This document shows, piece after piece, positions 49,724 through 59,600 of a stretch of 64,000 nt of DNA. Each line of letters starts with the position of its first letter. The first letter of the stretch is position 1. Where the stretch lies: contig JAZNZF010000014.1 of NCBI GenBank assembly GCA_045594795.1, positions 1 to 64,000 on the forward strand. Direction: 5' to 3'. The translations under genes and the position numbers were made by a program. Origin of the DNA: UMGS1532 sp045594795 (lineage in GTDB: Bacteria > Bacillota > Clostridia > Oscillospirales > Acutalibacteraceae). The notes under the pieces were generated by a model. The model had not been told where the DNA came from, searched no databases, and saw only the letters and a list, made by a program, of their open reading frames with translations.

Positions 49724-50155
49724 ATGAAAAAATTTAAAAAGTTTATTTATCCATTTATTTTTTCAATCTGTTTTTTCGTTACCTACATAATTTTAGCAAT
49801 CGTGCTTGAAATAGTTTTACCCTCTGGGGATTATGCTGGTCTTGCTTATGCATTTATTGCTTTAATAATATGGATATCGGTTATCACACCTATTTACTGT
49901 ATCAAATATGGTCGGATTATTCAAAACGAAAAACTGAAGTTTTTATTTGCTGTTTATAACCCTCTTGTTATAGCTCTTTGTCACACTGGACCTTTTTTAA
50001 TATCTGCCATACCTAATGGTCATGCTGACATAATTATTAAGATTACCCTCGCCCTTTTCGGTTGGATAGCAATTTGGAGTTTTGTGCCGTTAGTTATACG
50101 ATTAGATTCTACTAAAAAACAAGATGATAACAATTCGAACGAAACTCAAGAATAG
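49724..50155 (+). CDS. small membrane protein of unknown function
   Basis: A 143-residue protein with four membrane segments (about 7-32, 36-62, 70-96, 104-127) and a short polar C-terminus (KQDDNNSNETQE). No family recognised. ATG follows GAGGTGAT. It lies between the rubrerythrin gene and the rubrerythrin fragment, so it may have arrived with, or caused, the loss of the second copy. Confidence 0.65.
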   Translation: MKKFKKFIYPFIFSICFFVTYIILAIVLEIVLPSGDYAGLAYAFIALIIWISVITPIYCIKYGRIIQNEKLKFLFAVYNPLVIALCHTGPFLISAIPNGHADIIIKITLALFGWIAIWSFVPLVIRLDSTKKQDDNNSNETQE

Positions 50156-50229
50156 TGTGACAAAAGTGTGATTCTCAAAAATCGAATAACAGAGCTCTTT
50201 ATTCAAGCGGTTTTTAAGTGCAGTTTCAA

Positions 50230-50286
50230 GATGAAGCCCGTCACGGCAAGGCATTAAAAGGTCTTCTTGACAGATATTTTAAATAA
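50230..50286 (+). pseudogene. C-terminal remnant of a second reverse rubrerythrin
   Basis: Eighteen codons and a stop read DEARHGKALKGLLDRYFK, against DEARHGKAFEGLLNRYFK in the intact gene at 49111. No start or upstream homology is visible, so this is what remains of a tandem duplicate. Confidence 0.8.
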
Positions 50287-50305
50287 GTTTTATTAATAAC
50301 TACAA

Positions 50306-50343
50306 AGGTGCAGTACAATACAGGTGCTGCGCCTTTATTTTTA
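50306..50343 (+). terminator. terminator upstream of pyrH
   Basis: AAAGGTGCAG paired with CTGCGCCTTT (one G-T pair) around a loop of about 13 bases, followed by ATTTTT. It probably once ended the duplicated rubrerythrin gene. Confidence 0.75.
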
Positions 50344-50367
50344 AGTAAGATTTATTACCTATTTTCG

Positions 50368-50396
50368 TTGACATATTCTTTATAATAGGTTAAAAT
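50368..50396 (+). promoter_or_regulatory. promoter of the pyrH-polC gene run
   Basis: TTGACA at 50368-50373, 17-base spacer, TAAAAT at 50391-50396. No other clear promoter was noticed before polC. Confidence 0.8.
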
Positions 50397-50423
50397 ATAA
50401 GTAACTAATTTGGGGGTATTTGT

Positions 50424-51128
50424 ATGAAACCAGTTTACAAAAGAATTTTGCTTAAATTAAGTGGCGAGGTATTAGCAGGCAGTAATAAAACCGGCATCGA
50501 TTTTGACACGGTAATGACCATTTCTAAAAGCATTAAAAAGGTTGTAGATATGGGCGTTCAGGTTGCTATCGTTGTTGGCGGCGGTAACTTCTGGCGCGGT
50601 CGTTCAAGTGGCGAAATGGACCGCACACGTGCCGACCATATGGGAATGCTTGCAACCGTTATAAATTCATTAGGTCTTGCTGACGGACTTGAAAAGGTTG
50701 GCCTTACAGTTCGTGTTCAAACTGCTATTGAGATGCGCCAGATAGCTGAGCCATATATTAGAAATAAGGCGGTTCGCCATATGGAAAAGGGCAGAGTGGT
50801 TATTTTCGGTTGTGGCACGGGTAACCCCTTCTTCTCAACCGATACTGGCGCTGCTTTGCGTGCAGTAGAAATTGATGCGGATATCATCTTTAAAGCAACC
50901 AACGTTGACGGCGTTTACGATAGCGACCCGAAAACAAACCCAGATGCCAAAAAGTACGATACTATTTCCTATATGGATGTGTTAAGCCAAGGTTTGCACG
51001 TTATGGACAGTACAGCAGCATCACTTTGTATGGATAATGAATTACCTATTTTGGTATTCAATCTTAATGACCCCGAAAATATAGTTCGTGCAGTAGCCGG
51101 CGAGGTTACAGGCACTATTGTAAAATAA
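50424..51128 (+). CDS. pyrH: UMP kinase
   Basis: Phosphorylates UMP to UDP. The 234-residue amino-acid-kinase-fold protein has KLSGEVLAG near residues 10-18, VVGGGNFWRG near 51, GTGNPFFSTDTGAALRA near 131 and the ATNVDGVYDSDP motif. The usual tsf is not immediately upstream, as the rubrerythrin region intervenes. Confidence 0.97.
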   Translation: MKPVYKRILLKLSGEVLAGSNKTGIDFDTVMTISKSIKKVVDMGVQVAIVVGGGNFWRGRSSGEMDRTRADHMGMLATVINSLGLADGLEKVGLTVRVQTAIEMRQIAEPYIRNKAVRHMEKGRVVIFGCGTGNPFFSTDTGAALRAVEIDADIIFKATNVDGVYDSDPKTNPDAKKYDTISYMDVLSQGLHVMDSTAASLCMDNELPILVFNLNDPENIVRAVAGEVTGTIVK

Positions 51129-51150
51129 ATTAAGAATTGAGGTATTTTTT

Positions 51151-51705
51151 ATGAAATCAGTTATTTCTAAAATGGAAGAACGTATGAACAAGTGCTTAGA
51201 GGCGCTTGACAGAAATTTTAAAACAGTACGCGCAGGTAGAGCTAATGCATCTGTTTTGGACAAAATTCAAGTAGAGTACTATGGTACCCCAACCCCAATT
51301 AACCAAATGGCAGCAATTTCTACTCCCGACCCAAGAACTTTACAGATTCAGCCTTGGGACAAAACAACCTTAAAGGAAATTGAAAAAGCAATTTTAATGT
51401 CAGACCTTGGCATTAACCCCCAAAACGACGGTAATGTTATTCGCCTTAACTTTCCACCACTAACTGAGGAGCGTCGTCGCGAGCTTGCAAAAGACGTTAA
51501 AAAGATGGCAGAGGATGCAAAAATTGCTGTTCGTAACTGCCGCCGCGACGGTATTGATGCTATTAAGTCTATGAAGAAAAACAATGAGATTACCGAAGAC
51601 GAACAGGCAGACGGTGAGAAGCTTGTTCAAAAAAGCACAGACAAATTCGTAGCCGAGATAGACGCTATGTATTCTGAGAAAGAAAAAGAAATTTTAGCTA
51701 TTTAA
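51151..51705 (+). CDS. frr: ribosome recycling factor
   Basis: Splits post-termination ribosomes with EF-G. The 184-residue protein has the three-helix-bundle motifs VRAGRANASVLD near residue 27, YYGTPTPINQMA, PWDKTTLKEIEKAI and LTEERRRELAK near 106. ATG follows TGAGGT. Confidence 0.97.
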   Translation: MKSVISKMEERMNKCLEALDRNFKTVRAGRANASVLDKIQVEYYGTPTPINQMAAISTPDPRTLQIQPWDKTTLKEIEKAILMSDLGINPQNDGNVIRLNFPPLTEERRRELAKDVKKMAEDAKIAVRNCRRDGIDAIKSMKKNNEITEDEQADGEKLVQKSTDKFVAEIDAMYSEKEKEILAI

Positions 51706-51720
51706 GAAAGGATGTCAATA

Positions 51721-52452
51721 TTGGCACTTTTTAATAAAAAGCAAAAAACACAGCCGGGGCCAATGCCCCGGCATATCGCTATAATAATGGATGGTAACGG
51801 CAGATGGGCCAAAAAACGCAAGCTGCCGAGAACTGCGGGTCACGCCGCAGGCGCATCTACCTTCAAAGCGATAGCTCGATATGGCAACAAAATTGGCCTT
51901 GAGTATATGACGGTGTATGCCTTCTCCACAGAAAACTGGAAGCGCCCTAAAGACGAGGTCAGCAATATTATGAATATATTGCGCGACTATCTAAAAGAGG
52001 CTAAGAATTTTAAAGACGAGAATATTAAGGTTAAATTTATAGGCAATATTTCGGTGCTTGATGAGGATATCCGTCAGCTTATCGACGATGCCGAACGCGA
52101 GTCCTCGAGCGCTACCGGTATGCATCTTAACATTGCGCTTAACTATGGCGGACGCGACGAGCTGGTTTATGCCATAAAATCAATTTGCAACGATGTTAAA
52201 AACGGTGAAATTTTGGTGGATGACCTGACAGAGCAAACAGTATCCGAAAAGCTTTATACCGAAGGTCAGCCCGACCCCGATTTTATTATAAGGCCAAGTG
52301 GAGAGTTTAGACTTTCTAATTACCTTATATGGCAGTCAGCTTATGCAGAGTTTTGGTTTTCAGATGTTCTTTGGCCTGATTTTAAACCGCGCCACCTTGA
52401 TAGAGCAATAGACGAATTTAGAAACAGAAACCGCCGTTTTGGTGGTGTTTAA
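51721..52452 (+). CDS. uppS: undecaprenyl diphosphate synthase-type isoprenyl transferase
   Basis: Makes the C55 lipid carrier for wall synthesis from isopentenyl diphosphate. The 243-residue cis-prenyltransferase has HIAIIMDGNGRWAKKR near residue 19, NIALNYGGRDEL near 140 and RPSGEFRLSNYLIWQSAYAE near 192. The RTSGE-type motif reads RPSGE here. TTG at 51721 lies 9 bases after AAAGGA and is preferred over the ATG at 51712, which nearly abuts that site. Confidence 0.95.
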   Translation: MALFNKKQKTQPGPMPRHIAIIMDGNGRWAKKRKLPRTAGHAAGASTFKAIARYGNKIGLEYMTVYAFSTENWKRPKDEVSNIMNILRDYLKEAKNFKDENIKVKFIGNISVLDEDIRQLIDDAERESSSATGMHLNIALNYGGRDELVYAIKSICNDVKNGEILVDDLTEQTVSEKLYTEGQPDPDFIIRPSGEFRLSNYLIWQSAYAEFWFSDVLWPDFKPRHLDRAIDEFRNRNRRFGGV

Positions 52453-52477
52453 AAGTTTATCCTTTGGAGATTTATTT

Positions 52478-53293
52478 ATGAAAACAAGAGTTATTTCTGC
52501 GGCGGTTGGTATACTGCTTTTCTTTGCGGTGTTATACGTTAGCTTATACTTTGCCCCAATCCTTCTTATCGCATTGGCCTTTCTTAATGTTATTGCGGTT
52601 TACGAGATGCTGCGCAATACAGGGCTTAATAAATGCTTGCCACTTATTTTTGTTGGTTTAATTTTTGCCCTCGTGGCGCCGTTTATATTTACTTACGGTT
52701 CGGTATTAAGCGGTATAGCCGCGGTGTTCGTTTTTGCGCTTTTAGTAATAATCTTTGCTATCGTATATCACACCCGTGTTGATATGCAGGCACTATTTTC
52801 TACACTCAGCGCACCAATAATGCTCTCGGTTGCATTCACAAGTGTTTATGGACTTTTCACAATAGCCGAGGCAAAGCACCTATTTTTTATACTAATATTC
52901 GCGTTTTCTTGGGGTGCGGATAGTGGCGCATATTTTGGCGGCACGTTTTTCGGTAAACACAAATTGGCGCCAACTATAAGCCCCAAAAAAACCGTAGAGG
53001 GCGCAGCGTTTGGAATTCTTGGCAGTGTGATTATAACCGTAATAGTGTGCGTGATTTATAAAAACGCGCTTAGCGTTGAGGTGAATTGGGCGGTTGTTAC
53101 ACTTTGCGCTATCATATTCGCGGTAGTTGGTATGCTTGGCGACCTTTTTGCATCACTTATTAAGCGTAACTGCGGTATTAAAGACTATGGCAACCTAATG
53201 CCAGGTCACGGCGGTGTGCTTGATAGGTTTGACAGCGTACTGCTTATAAGTCCGTTATTTTACATAATTCTGCGCATACTTAAAATAGCGTAA
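52478..53293 (+). CDS. cdsA: phosphatidate cytidylyltransferase
   Basis: Makes CDP-diacylglycerol for phospholipid synthesis. The 271-residue protein has about seven membrane segments and the C-terminal signature KRNCGIKDYGNLMPGHGGVLDR (here in pieces of the S-x-KR-x4-KD-x5-PGHGG pattern). ATG at 52478 follows TTTGGAG; an earlier GTG at 52439 overlaps uppS. Confidence 0.95.
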   Translation: MKTRVISAAVGILLFFAVLYVSLYFAPILLIALAFLNVIAVYEMLRNTGLNKCLPLIFVGLIFALVAPFIFTYGSVLSGIAAVFVFALLVIIFAIVYHTRVDMQALFSTLSAPIMLSVAFTSVYGLFTIAEAKHLFFILIFAFSWGADSGAYFGGTFFGKHKLAPTISPKKTVEGAAFGILGSVIITVIVCVIYKNALSVEVNWAVVTLCAIIFAVVGMLGDLFASLIKRNCGIKDYGNLMPGHGGVLDRFDSVLLISPLFYIILRILKIA

Positions 53294-53320
53294 TTTTTTG
53301 AAAATTTAAGGAATATTATT

Positions 53321-54463
53321 ATGGGTAAAAAAATTTCACTTTTGGGCTCTACCGGCTCTATAGGTGTTCAGGCTTTAGACGTTGCAAGAATGCACGGCTA
53401 CCGCGTTGTCGCTTTGGCAGTAGGTAAAAATATAAAGCTTGCCGAAACTCAAGCGCGCGAATTTAAGCCAAACCTTGTTGCCGTTGCTGACGAATCTGCT
53501 GCTAAAAACCTTAAAATTGCTTTAGCTGATACTAATATTAAGGTTATCGGCGGTAGTGAGGCGGTTTGTGAGGTAGCGGCTATAGAGTGCGATACAGTGC
53601 TTAACTCAATCGTCGGTATAGCTGGTTTAAAGCCAACGATTTCTGCTATTAATGCGGGACACGATATTGCCTTAGCAAACAAAGAAACCTTGGTTGCGGC
53701 GGGTAGTATCGTTATGAAAAAAGCAAAAGATAAAAACGTAAAAATACTGCCCGTTGATAGCGAGCATTCTGCAATATTCCAGTCACTTCAGGGCGTACCC
53801 GAGGGTGCTGTTTCAAAGATTCTATTAACGGCATCAGGAGGCCCTTTCTTTAATAAGACCAAAGACGAGCTAAAAGCGGTTACACCGCAAATGGCACTTA
53901 AGCATCCTAATTGGGATATGGGTGCAAAAATCACTATTGACTCGGCAACTATGATGAACAAGGGCTTAGAGGTTATCGAGGCTATGCATTTGTTTGCGGT
54001 GAGCCCCGATGATATAGAGGTTTTGGTACATCGTGAAAGTATTATTCATTCAGCCATTGAAACCTGTGACGGCGCGGTTATTGCGCAGCTCGGCACACCC
54101 GATATGCGTATACCTATTCAGTACGCCTTAACATACCCCAACAGGTATCCTTGCCCCGCTAAAAAGCTAAGCCTTACAGATGTTGCAAAGCTAACTTTTT
54201 ATAAGCCCGATTACGAGGCATTTACCTGCCTTGCCGCTTGTTTAAATGCGGCGCGCGACGGTGGGCTAAGACCTGCTGCTGCAAATGGTGCTAACGAGCT
54301 ATGTGTCCAGCTTTTCTTAAACGGTAAAATCAGTTTCTTACAAATTGGCGAACTTGTCGAGGGTGCCGCAAAGGCACAGGCTAACGTTAGCAAATATACA
54401 ATAGACGATGTTTTTGCTGCCGACAAAGCGGCAAGGGAATACGTAACAAGTAAAATTAATTAA
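53321..54463 (+). CDS. dxr: 1-deoxy-D-xylulose 5-phosphate reductoisomerase
   Basis: Second MEP-pathway enzyme (IspC). The 380-residue protein has the NADPH motif GSTGSIGVQAL at residues 9-19, ALANKETLVAAG near 120, PVDSEHSAIFQ near 146 and the metal/substrate segment ATMMNKGLEVIEA near 210. Normal length. Confidence 0.97.
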   Translation: MGKKISLLGSTGSIGVQALDVARMHGYRVVALAVGKNIKLAETQAREFKPNLVAVADESAAKNLKIALADTNIKVIGGSEAVCEVAAIECDTVLNSIVGIAGLKPTISAINAGHDIALANKETLVAAGSIVMKKAKDKNVKILPVDSEHSAIFQSLQGVPEGAVSKILLTASGGPFFNKTKDELKAVTPQMALKHPNWDMGAKITIDSATMMNKGLEVIEAMHLFAVSPDDIEVLVHRESIIHSAIETCDGAVIAQLGTPDMRIPIQYALTYPNRYPCPAKKLSLTDVAKLTFYKPDYEAFTCLAACLNAARDGGLRPAAANGANELCVQLFLNGKISFLQIGELVEGAAKAQANVSKYTIDDVFAADKAAREYVTSKIN

Positions 54464-54482
54464 TCTTGGTGGTGAATCTTTT

Positions 54483-55529
54483 TTGTCCACAATACTTTCA
54501 GCATTAACTAACGTTTGGCCATATTTAGTTGCAATCCTATTATTTCTTTTGATTATTGTAGTGCACGAATTCGGGCATTTCATTTTTGCAAAAATGCTTG
54601 GTGTTCGTGTAAATGAGTTTGCTGTAGGCTTTGGACCTACCCTTTTTAAGTGGCAGGGTAAAGAAACTAAATATTCGGTTAATTTAATACCCTTTGGTGG
54701 CTATTGCGCTATGGAGGGTGAGGACGATGAGAGCAACGATGCACGTGCCTTTTGTAATAAGGCTGCTTGGCGCCGCTTCTTAATCGTTGCCGCGGGTGCG
54801 TTGTTCAATATTATTTTAGGTTTTACGCTTATTATGGTCTACTTTGCTCCCGCTACGGGTATTGCTACAAACACGGTTGATTATTTTGCCGAGAACGCCT
54901 CGAGCATTACATCTGGTCTTCGCGAGGGTGACACAATCTTAAAAGTAGACGGTCGCAGCTGCCTTACCGCAACCGAAATTGACTATGCTTTTACTGCTGT
55001 TAAAGACAATAGAATTGACCTTGTTGTACGAAGAAATGGGAAAAAAATAGAGCTTAAGAATGTAGAGTTCCAAATGGATGAGCTTGAGGGTGTTAAGTAT
55101 TTAAAGCGTGATTTTGCTTATAAGTATGCGAAAAACAACTTTAAAACTTTTATTACCCAGTCCTTTAAATATACCGTTTCTTATGGAAGAACAGTGTGGT
55201 TTTCACTTGTCGATTTAATTGGTGGTAGATATTCACTTAATGCGGTATCGGGACCTGTTGGCGTGGCTTCGGCTTTAGGGCAGGCAACAAAAATAGGGCT
55301 TGATGCGTTACTGCCAATGCTGTGTTTAATTACAATAAATCTTGGCATATTCAACCTTTTGCCGATACCCGCGCTCGACGGTGGCAGATTGGTGTTTATA
55401 CTGTTTGAAATGATATTTCGCAAACCCGTTCCACAAAAGTACGAGGCACTTGTGCACGGAATCGGTTTTGCAATACTAATGCTATTTTTGGTGTTTGTTA
55501 CACTAAAAGATATTTTTGGATTTTTCTAA
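54483..55529 (+). CDS. rseP: RIP metalloprotease RseP-like (site-2 protease)
   Basis: Intramembrane zinc protease. The 348-residue protein has HEFGH in its first membrane segment (about residues 23-27), a single PDZ domain (SGLREGDTILKVDG near 145), and the third zinc ligand motif NLLPIPALDGGR near 288. TTG at 54483 follows GGTGGTGA. Candidate substrates such as anti-sigma factors are not in the window. Confidence 0.94.
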   Translation: MSTILSALTNVWPYLVAILLFLLIIVVHEFGHFIFAKMLGVRVNEFAVGFGPTLFKWQGKETKYSVNLIPFGGYCAMEGEDDESNDARAFCNKAAWRRFLIVAAGALFNIILGFTLIMVYFAPATGIATNTVDYFAENASSITSGLREGDTILKVDGRSCLTATEIDYAFTAVKDNRIDLVVRRNGKKIELKNVEFQMDELEGVKYLKRDFAYKYAKNNFKTFITQSFKYTVSYGRTVWFSLVDLIGGRYSLNAVSGPVGVASALGQATKIGLDALLPMLCLITINLGIFNLLPIPALDGGRLVFILFEMIFRKPVPQKYEALVHGIGFAILMLFLVFVTLKDIFGFF

Positions 55530-55548
55530 AGTGAGTGAGGTGTGTTTT

Positions 55549-56598
55549 ATGGAAAGGCGTGTTAGCCGTGCTGTTAATGTGGGTGGAACCGTTATAGGCG
55601 GTGGAGCCGATATTACGGTGCAGTCTATGCTAAGTGTTCCAGCAAACGATATTGAGGGCAGCATTAACCAAGCCAAAGCTTTACAAAGTGCAGGTTGTGA
55701 TATTATTCGCGCCGCAGTTCCCGATATGGACGCCGTAAAACTAATACACGAACTTAAAAGTAATTTAGAAATCCCCGTTGTTGCAGATATTCATTTTGAC
55801 TACCGCTTAGCGCTTGAGTGCGTTTCGGCGGGTGTCGATAAAATACGTATTAATCCCGGTAATATTGGCGACGAATCGCGTGTGCGAGAGGTAGCGAAAA
55901 AATGCAAGGCAAACGGCGTTCCAATAAGGGTTGGTGTCAATTCCGGCTCTTTAGAAAAAAGCATACTAAGTAAGTACGGTTCGCCTACCGCAGAAGCGCT
56001 GTTCGAAAGCGGAATGTACCACATAAAGCTTTTAGAGAAATTTGATTTTTATGATACCGTTTTATCCTTAAAAGCATCGGATACAGGGAAGATGTTTGAG
56101 GCATATAAATACGCTGCAGATAATTGTGACTATCCCTTGCATTTGGGTGTAACCGAAGCAGGTACAAGGCGAATGGGCATAATTAAATCGGCAGCAGGTA
56201 TCGGCGGTTTATTACTAAACGGAATAGGAGATACCATAAGGGTATCGCTAACCGATGACCCCTTGCAAGAGGTTAAGGCGGGTATAGATATTTTGAAGGC
56301 TATAGGCCTTAAAAAAGGTGGCGTTACCTTTGTTTCGTGTCCAACCTGTGGCAGAACAAAAATTGATTTAATTGGTCTTGCAAGCAAGGTTGAAGAGGCG
56401 CTTAAAGACTGTAATAAAGATATAACAGTTGCCGTAATGGGCTGTGTTGTAAACGGACCCGGTGAAGCACGCGAGGCGGATATCGGTATTGCGGGCGGCG
56501 ACGGCTGTGGCTTGCTTTTCAAAAAGGGCGAGATTATAAAAAAACTACCCGAGGATGAATTACTTAACGCACTAATAACTGAAATTGACAATATGTAA
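55549..56598 (+). CDS. ispG: 4-hydroxy-3-methylbut-2-enyl diphosphate synthase
   Basis: MEP-pathway iron-sulfur enzyme (GcpE). The 349-residue protein has the TIM-barrel segment VVADIHFDYRLAL near 76 and the cluster Cys in SCPTCGRT near 265-268 and MGCVVNGPGEA near 301. ATG at 55549 follows GTGAGGTG; a longer frame from 55516 overlaps rseP. It lies between rseP and polC, as in other Clostridia. Confidence 0.96.
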   Translation: MERRVSRAVNVGGTVIGGGADITVQSMLSVPANDIEGSINQAKALQSAGCDIIRAAVPDMDAVKLIHELKSNLEIPVVADIHFDYRLALECVSAGVDKIRINPGNIGDESRVREVAKKCKANGVPIRVGVNSGSLEKSILSKYGSPTAEALFESGMYHIKLLEKFDFYDTVLSLKASDTGKMFEAYKYAADNCDYPLHLGVTEAGTRRMGIIKSAAGIGGLLLNGIGDTIRVSLTDDPLQEVKAGIDILKAIGLKKGGVTFVSCPTCGRTKIDLIGLASKVEEALKDCNKDITVAVMGCVVNGPGEAREADIGIAGGDGCGLLFKKGEIIKKLPEDELLNALITEIDNM

Positions 56599-56624
56599 GA
56601 ACAAAAACATAAAGGAATATGGGA

Positions 56625-59600
56625 ATGGCTGAAACTACTTTTGCCGAGCTTTTCGGCGGATACATAACTTTTGAAGATAGTAAATTAAAAAGCGGTAGGG
56701 TAATCTCTTGTGACATTAACAGCGAAACAAGGGTACTTACCGCTAATGTTGATTTTTCTGAATATGTTCACAAGTCGGTGCTTGATAAAGCGGCTAACGA
56801 TATAAAAGGTCAGCTTATGCTGTCAAAGGTCAATATAGTTCCGCGTTTTCCTAAAGAAAAGTTTTGTCCTGCAGCTTGTATGGACATTTCCGAAATACTA
56901 AAAATTGAAACCTGTCAATTAAACGGCTTTTTAGAGGGCGCAAAATATTCCCTTAGCAATAATATACTTAATATAGCGCTTGTTCACGGTGGCCTTGAAA
57001 CCCTAACCAAAGCAGATTTCTCCAAGCGGTTTAGCAAGTATGTTAAAGAGCGCTTCGATAGAGATGTAGTGGTAGAGTTTTCAGGTGTAACTGAAAAGCT
57101 TGAAATAGAGCAGGAGTATATTCATTACGAGCCACCTGCTCCTATCTTAGCGCCACCTAAACCAGAGCCTCAAAAAAAAGCGGCACCTAAAAAAACTGAA
57201 CCGCAAAATAAGATTCTACCAAAACAAGAGGAAAAAGAAAAAATAGTGCACGATTGCAAAACACCACCCGAGGATGGTTTGCCGGTTTATCTTGATACCG
57301 CTGAGGTGTTTTTCGGTAACTATATAAATCCAGAGGTTAAGCCTATTGTTGATATAATCCCGCCTGACGATATGGAGGCAACCGTCGACTTTGTTGCTTG
57401 GGGAGAAGTGTTCGGGCTTGAGACTCGCGACGTTAATACTAAGCGCGGACAAATGAAGGGTGTTAATTTCAGCTTTAGTGATTACACTAACTCTGTTAAT
57501 GCTAAAATGTTCTTAACCCCCGAAAAGTTTGAGGAGTTAGCACCGCTTAAAAACGGTATGTGCGTTATCGTTAACGGTGTTTATAAGTATGATAAATGGT
57601 CTAACGAATTTATAGTTGATGTTAAAACTTTAGCCAAAATTCAAAAATACGAAAAGCTTGATACTTATGAGGGTGAAAAGCGTGTGGAGCTTCATTGCCA
57701 TACCAATATGTCCTCTAAAGATGCTGTATCCTCTGCAGATAAAATAATAAATTTGGCATATAAATGGGGACACAAGGCTGTGGCAATTACCGACCACGGC
57801 GTTGTTCAGGCATATCCTGCAGCTGCAAGCGCAGTTAAGGATATTCGTAAAAACGGTGGAGATTTCAAGGTAATATACGGTGTTGAGGCATATTTTGTTG
57901 ACGATGAACGCGTTGATATAGAAAACCTTAATGCAAGGCAGATACCAAGCTATCACCAAATAATATTAGTTAAAAATCTTGTTGGTCTTAAAAATCTTTA
58001 TAAACTTATTTCAATGGCGCATTTAGAGGATTTTAAGGGCAGACCTATTACTAAAAAAAGTAATCTTGATAAACTTCGTGAAGGATTGATAGTTGGTAGT
58101 GCGTGTGAAGCGGGCGAATTATACGGGGCTATTATCGACGGTAAAGACCGCGACGAGCTTTTGCGTATAGCAAGATATTACGATTATCTTGAAATTCAAC
58201 CCCTTGGCAACAACGAGTTTATGATAAGGGATTCGGTTAAGCCCGATAAAATCGACAAAAAAACAGGACAACCCATTCCTAACCGCCTGCGCCATGTAAC
58301 CGATTTTGAGGTGATACGCGAGTTTAACCGCACCGTAGTTAGCCTTGCAGACGAGTTAGGGCTACCCGTTGTAGCAACGGGCGACGTGCATTTTCTTAAA
58401 AAAGAAGACGAGATTTTAAGAAAGATATTAATGGCAGGTCAAGGCTATGACGACTTTGACTTGCAAGCACCGTTATACTTAAAAACAACCGAGGAAATGT
58501 TAGAGGATTTCAGCTACTTCGGTGAACGCGCTAAAGAGTTTGTTATAGATAACCCCCAAAAAATTGCTGATATGATTTCGGACGACGTTATCCCTGTGCC
58601 TGATGGAAACTATCCTCCTGTAATTGAGGGCTCTGACGAGGACTTGCACAGGATTTGTTGGGAACGCGCAATGAACACCTATGGAGAAGATGGCGTTATT
58701 CCCGAGGTTGTTTCAAAACGACTTGATAAAGAGGTTTCATCAATTATTAAAAACGGATTCTCTATAATGTATATGGCGGCACAAAAGCTGGTTGCTTATA
58801 GTGAACAAAACGGATATCTTGTTGGTTCGCGTGGTTCGGTTGGTTCTTCCTTCGCGGCTACGATGGCAGGTATTTCTGAGGTTAACCCTTTACCACCACA
58901 CTATGTTTGCCCGAAGTGTCGGCATAGCGAATTCTTCCAGGACGGTAGCGTTGGCTCGGGCTTTGACTTACCCGAAAAGAATTGTACCAAGTGCGGCACT
59001 CCATACATTCGCGATGGACACGACATTCCGTTTGAAACCTTCTTGGGCTTTAATGGTGACAAGGTTCCTGATATCGACCTTAACTTTTCAAACGAATTTC
59101 AAAACAGCGTTCAGGAGTACACCAAAACATTGTTCGGTGCGCAAAATGTGTTCAAGGCGGGTACTGTTTCTACAATAGCCGAAAAAACCGCATTCGGTTT
59201 TGTAAAGGCATATTGCGAGAAAAAGGAAATAACCTTAAGCCGTGCAGAAATGAATCGTCTTGCAGGGCTTGTTGAAAAGAGTAAAATCAAAACCACTACC
59301 GGTCAGCATCCTGCAGGTATGATAGTTGTGCCAAACGATAAAGAAATTTACGATTTCTGTCCCGTACAGCATCCTGCCGATGATGTTAATACGGATATAA
59401 TAACAACCCACTTCGATTTCCATTCTATACACGATACCATTTTAAAGCTTGACGAGTTAGGACACGTTATTCCTACCACATACAAGTATTTGGAGGAGTA
59501 TACAGGAATACCCGTAAGTGAGGTTACAATGAGCGACCCCGAGGTTTACAGTTTATTTACCTCAACCGAAGCTTTAGGTGTAACCCCCGATGATATTGAT

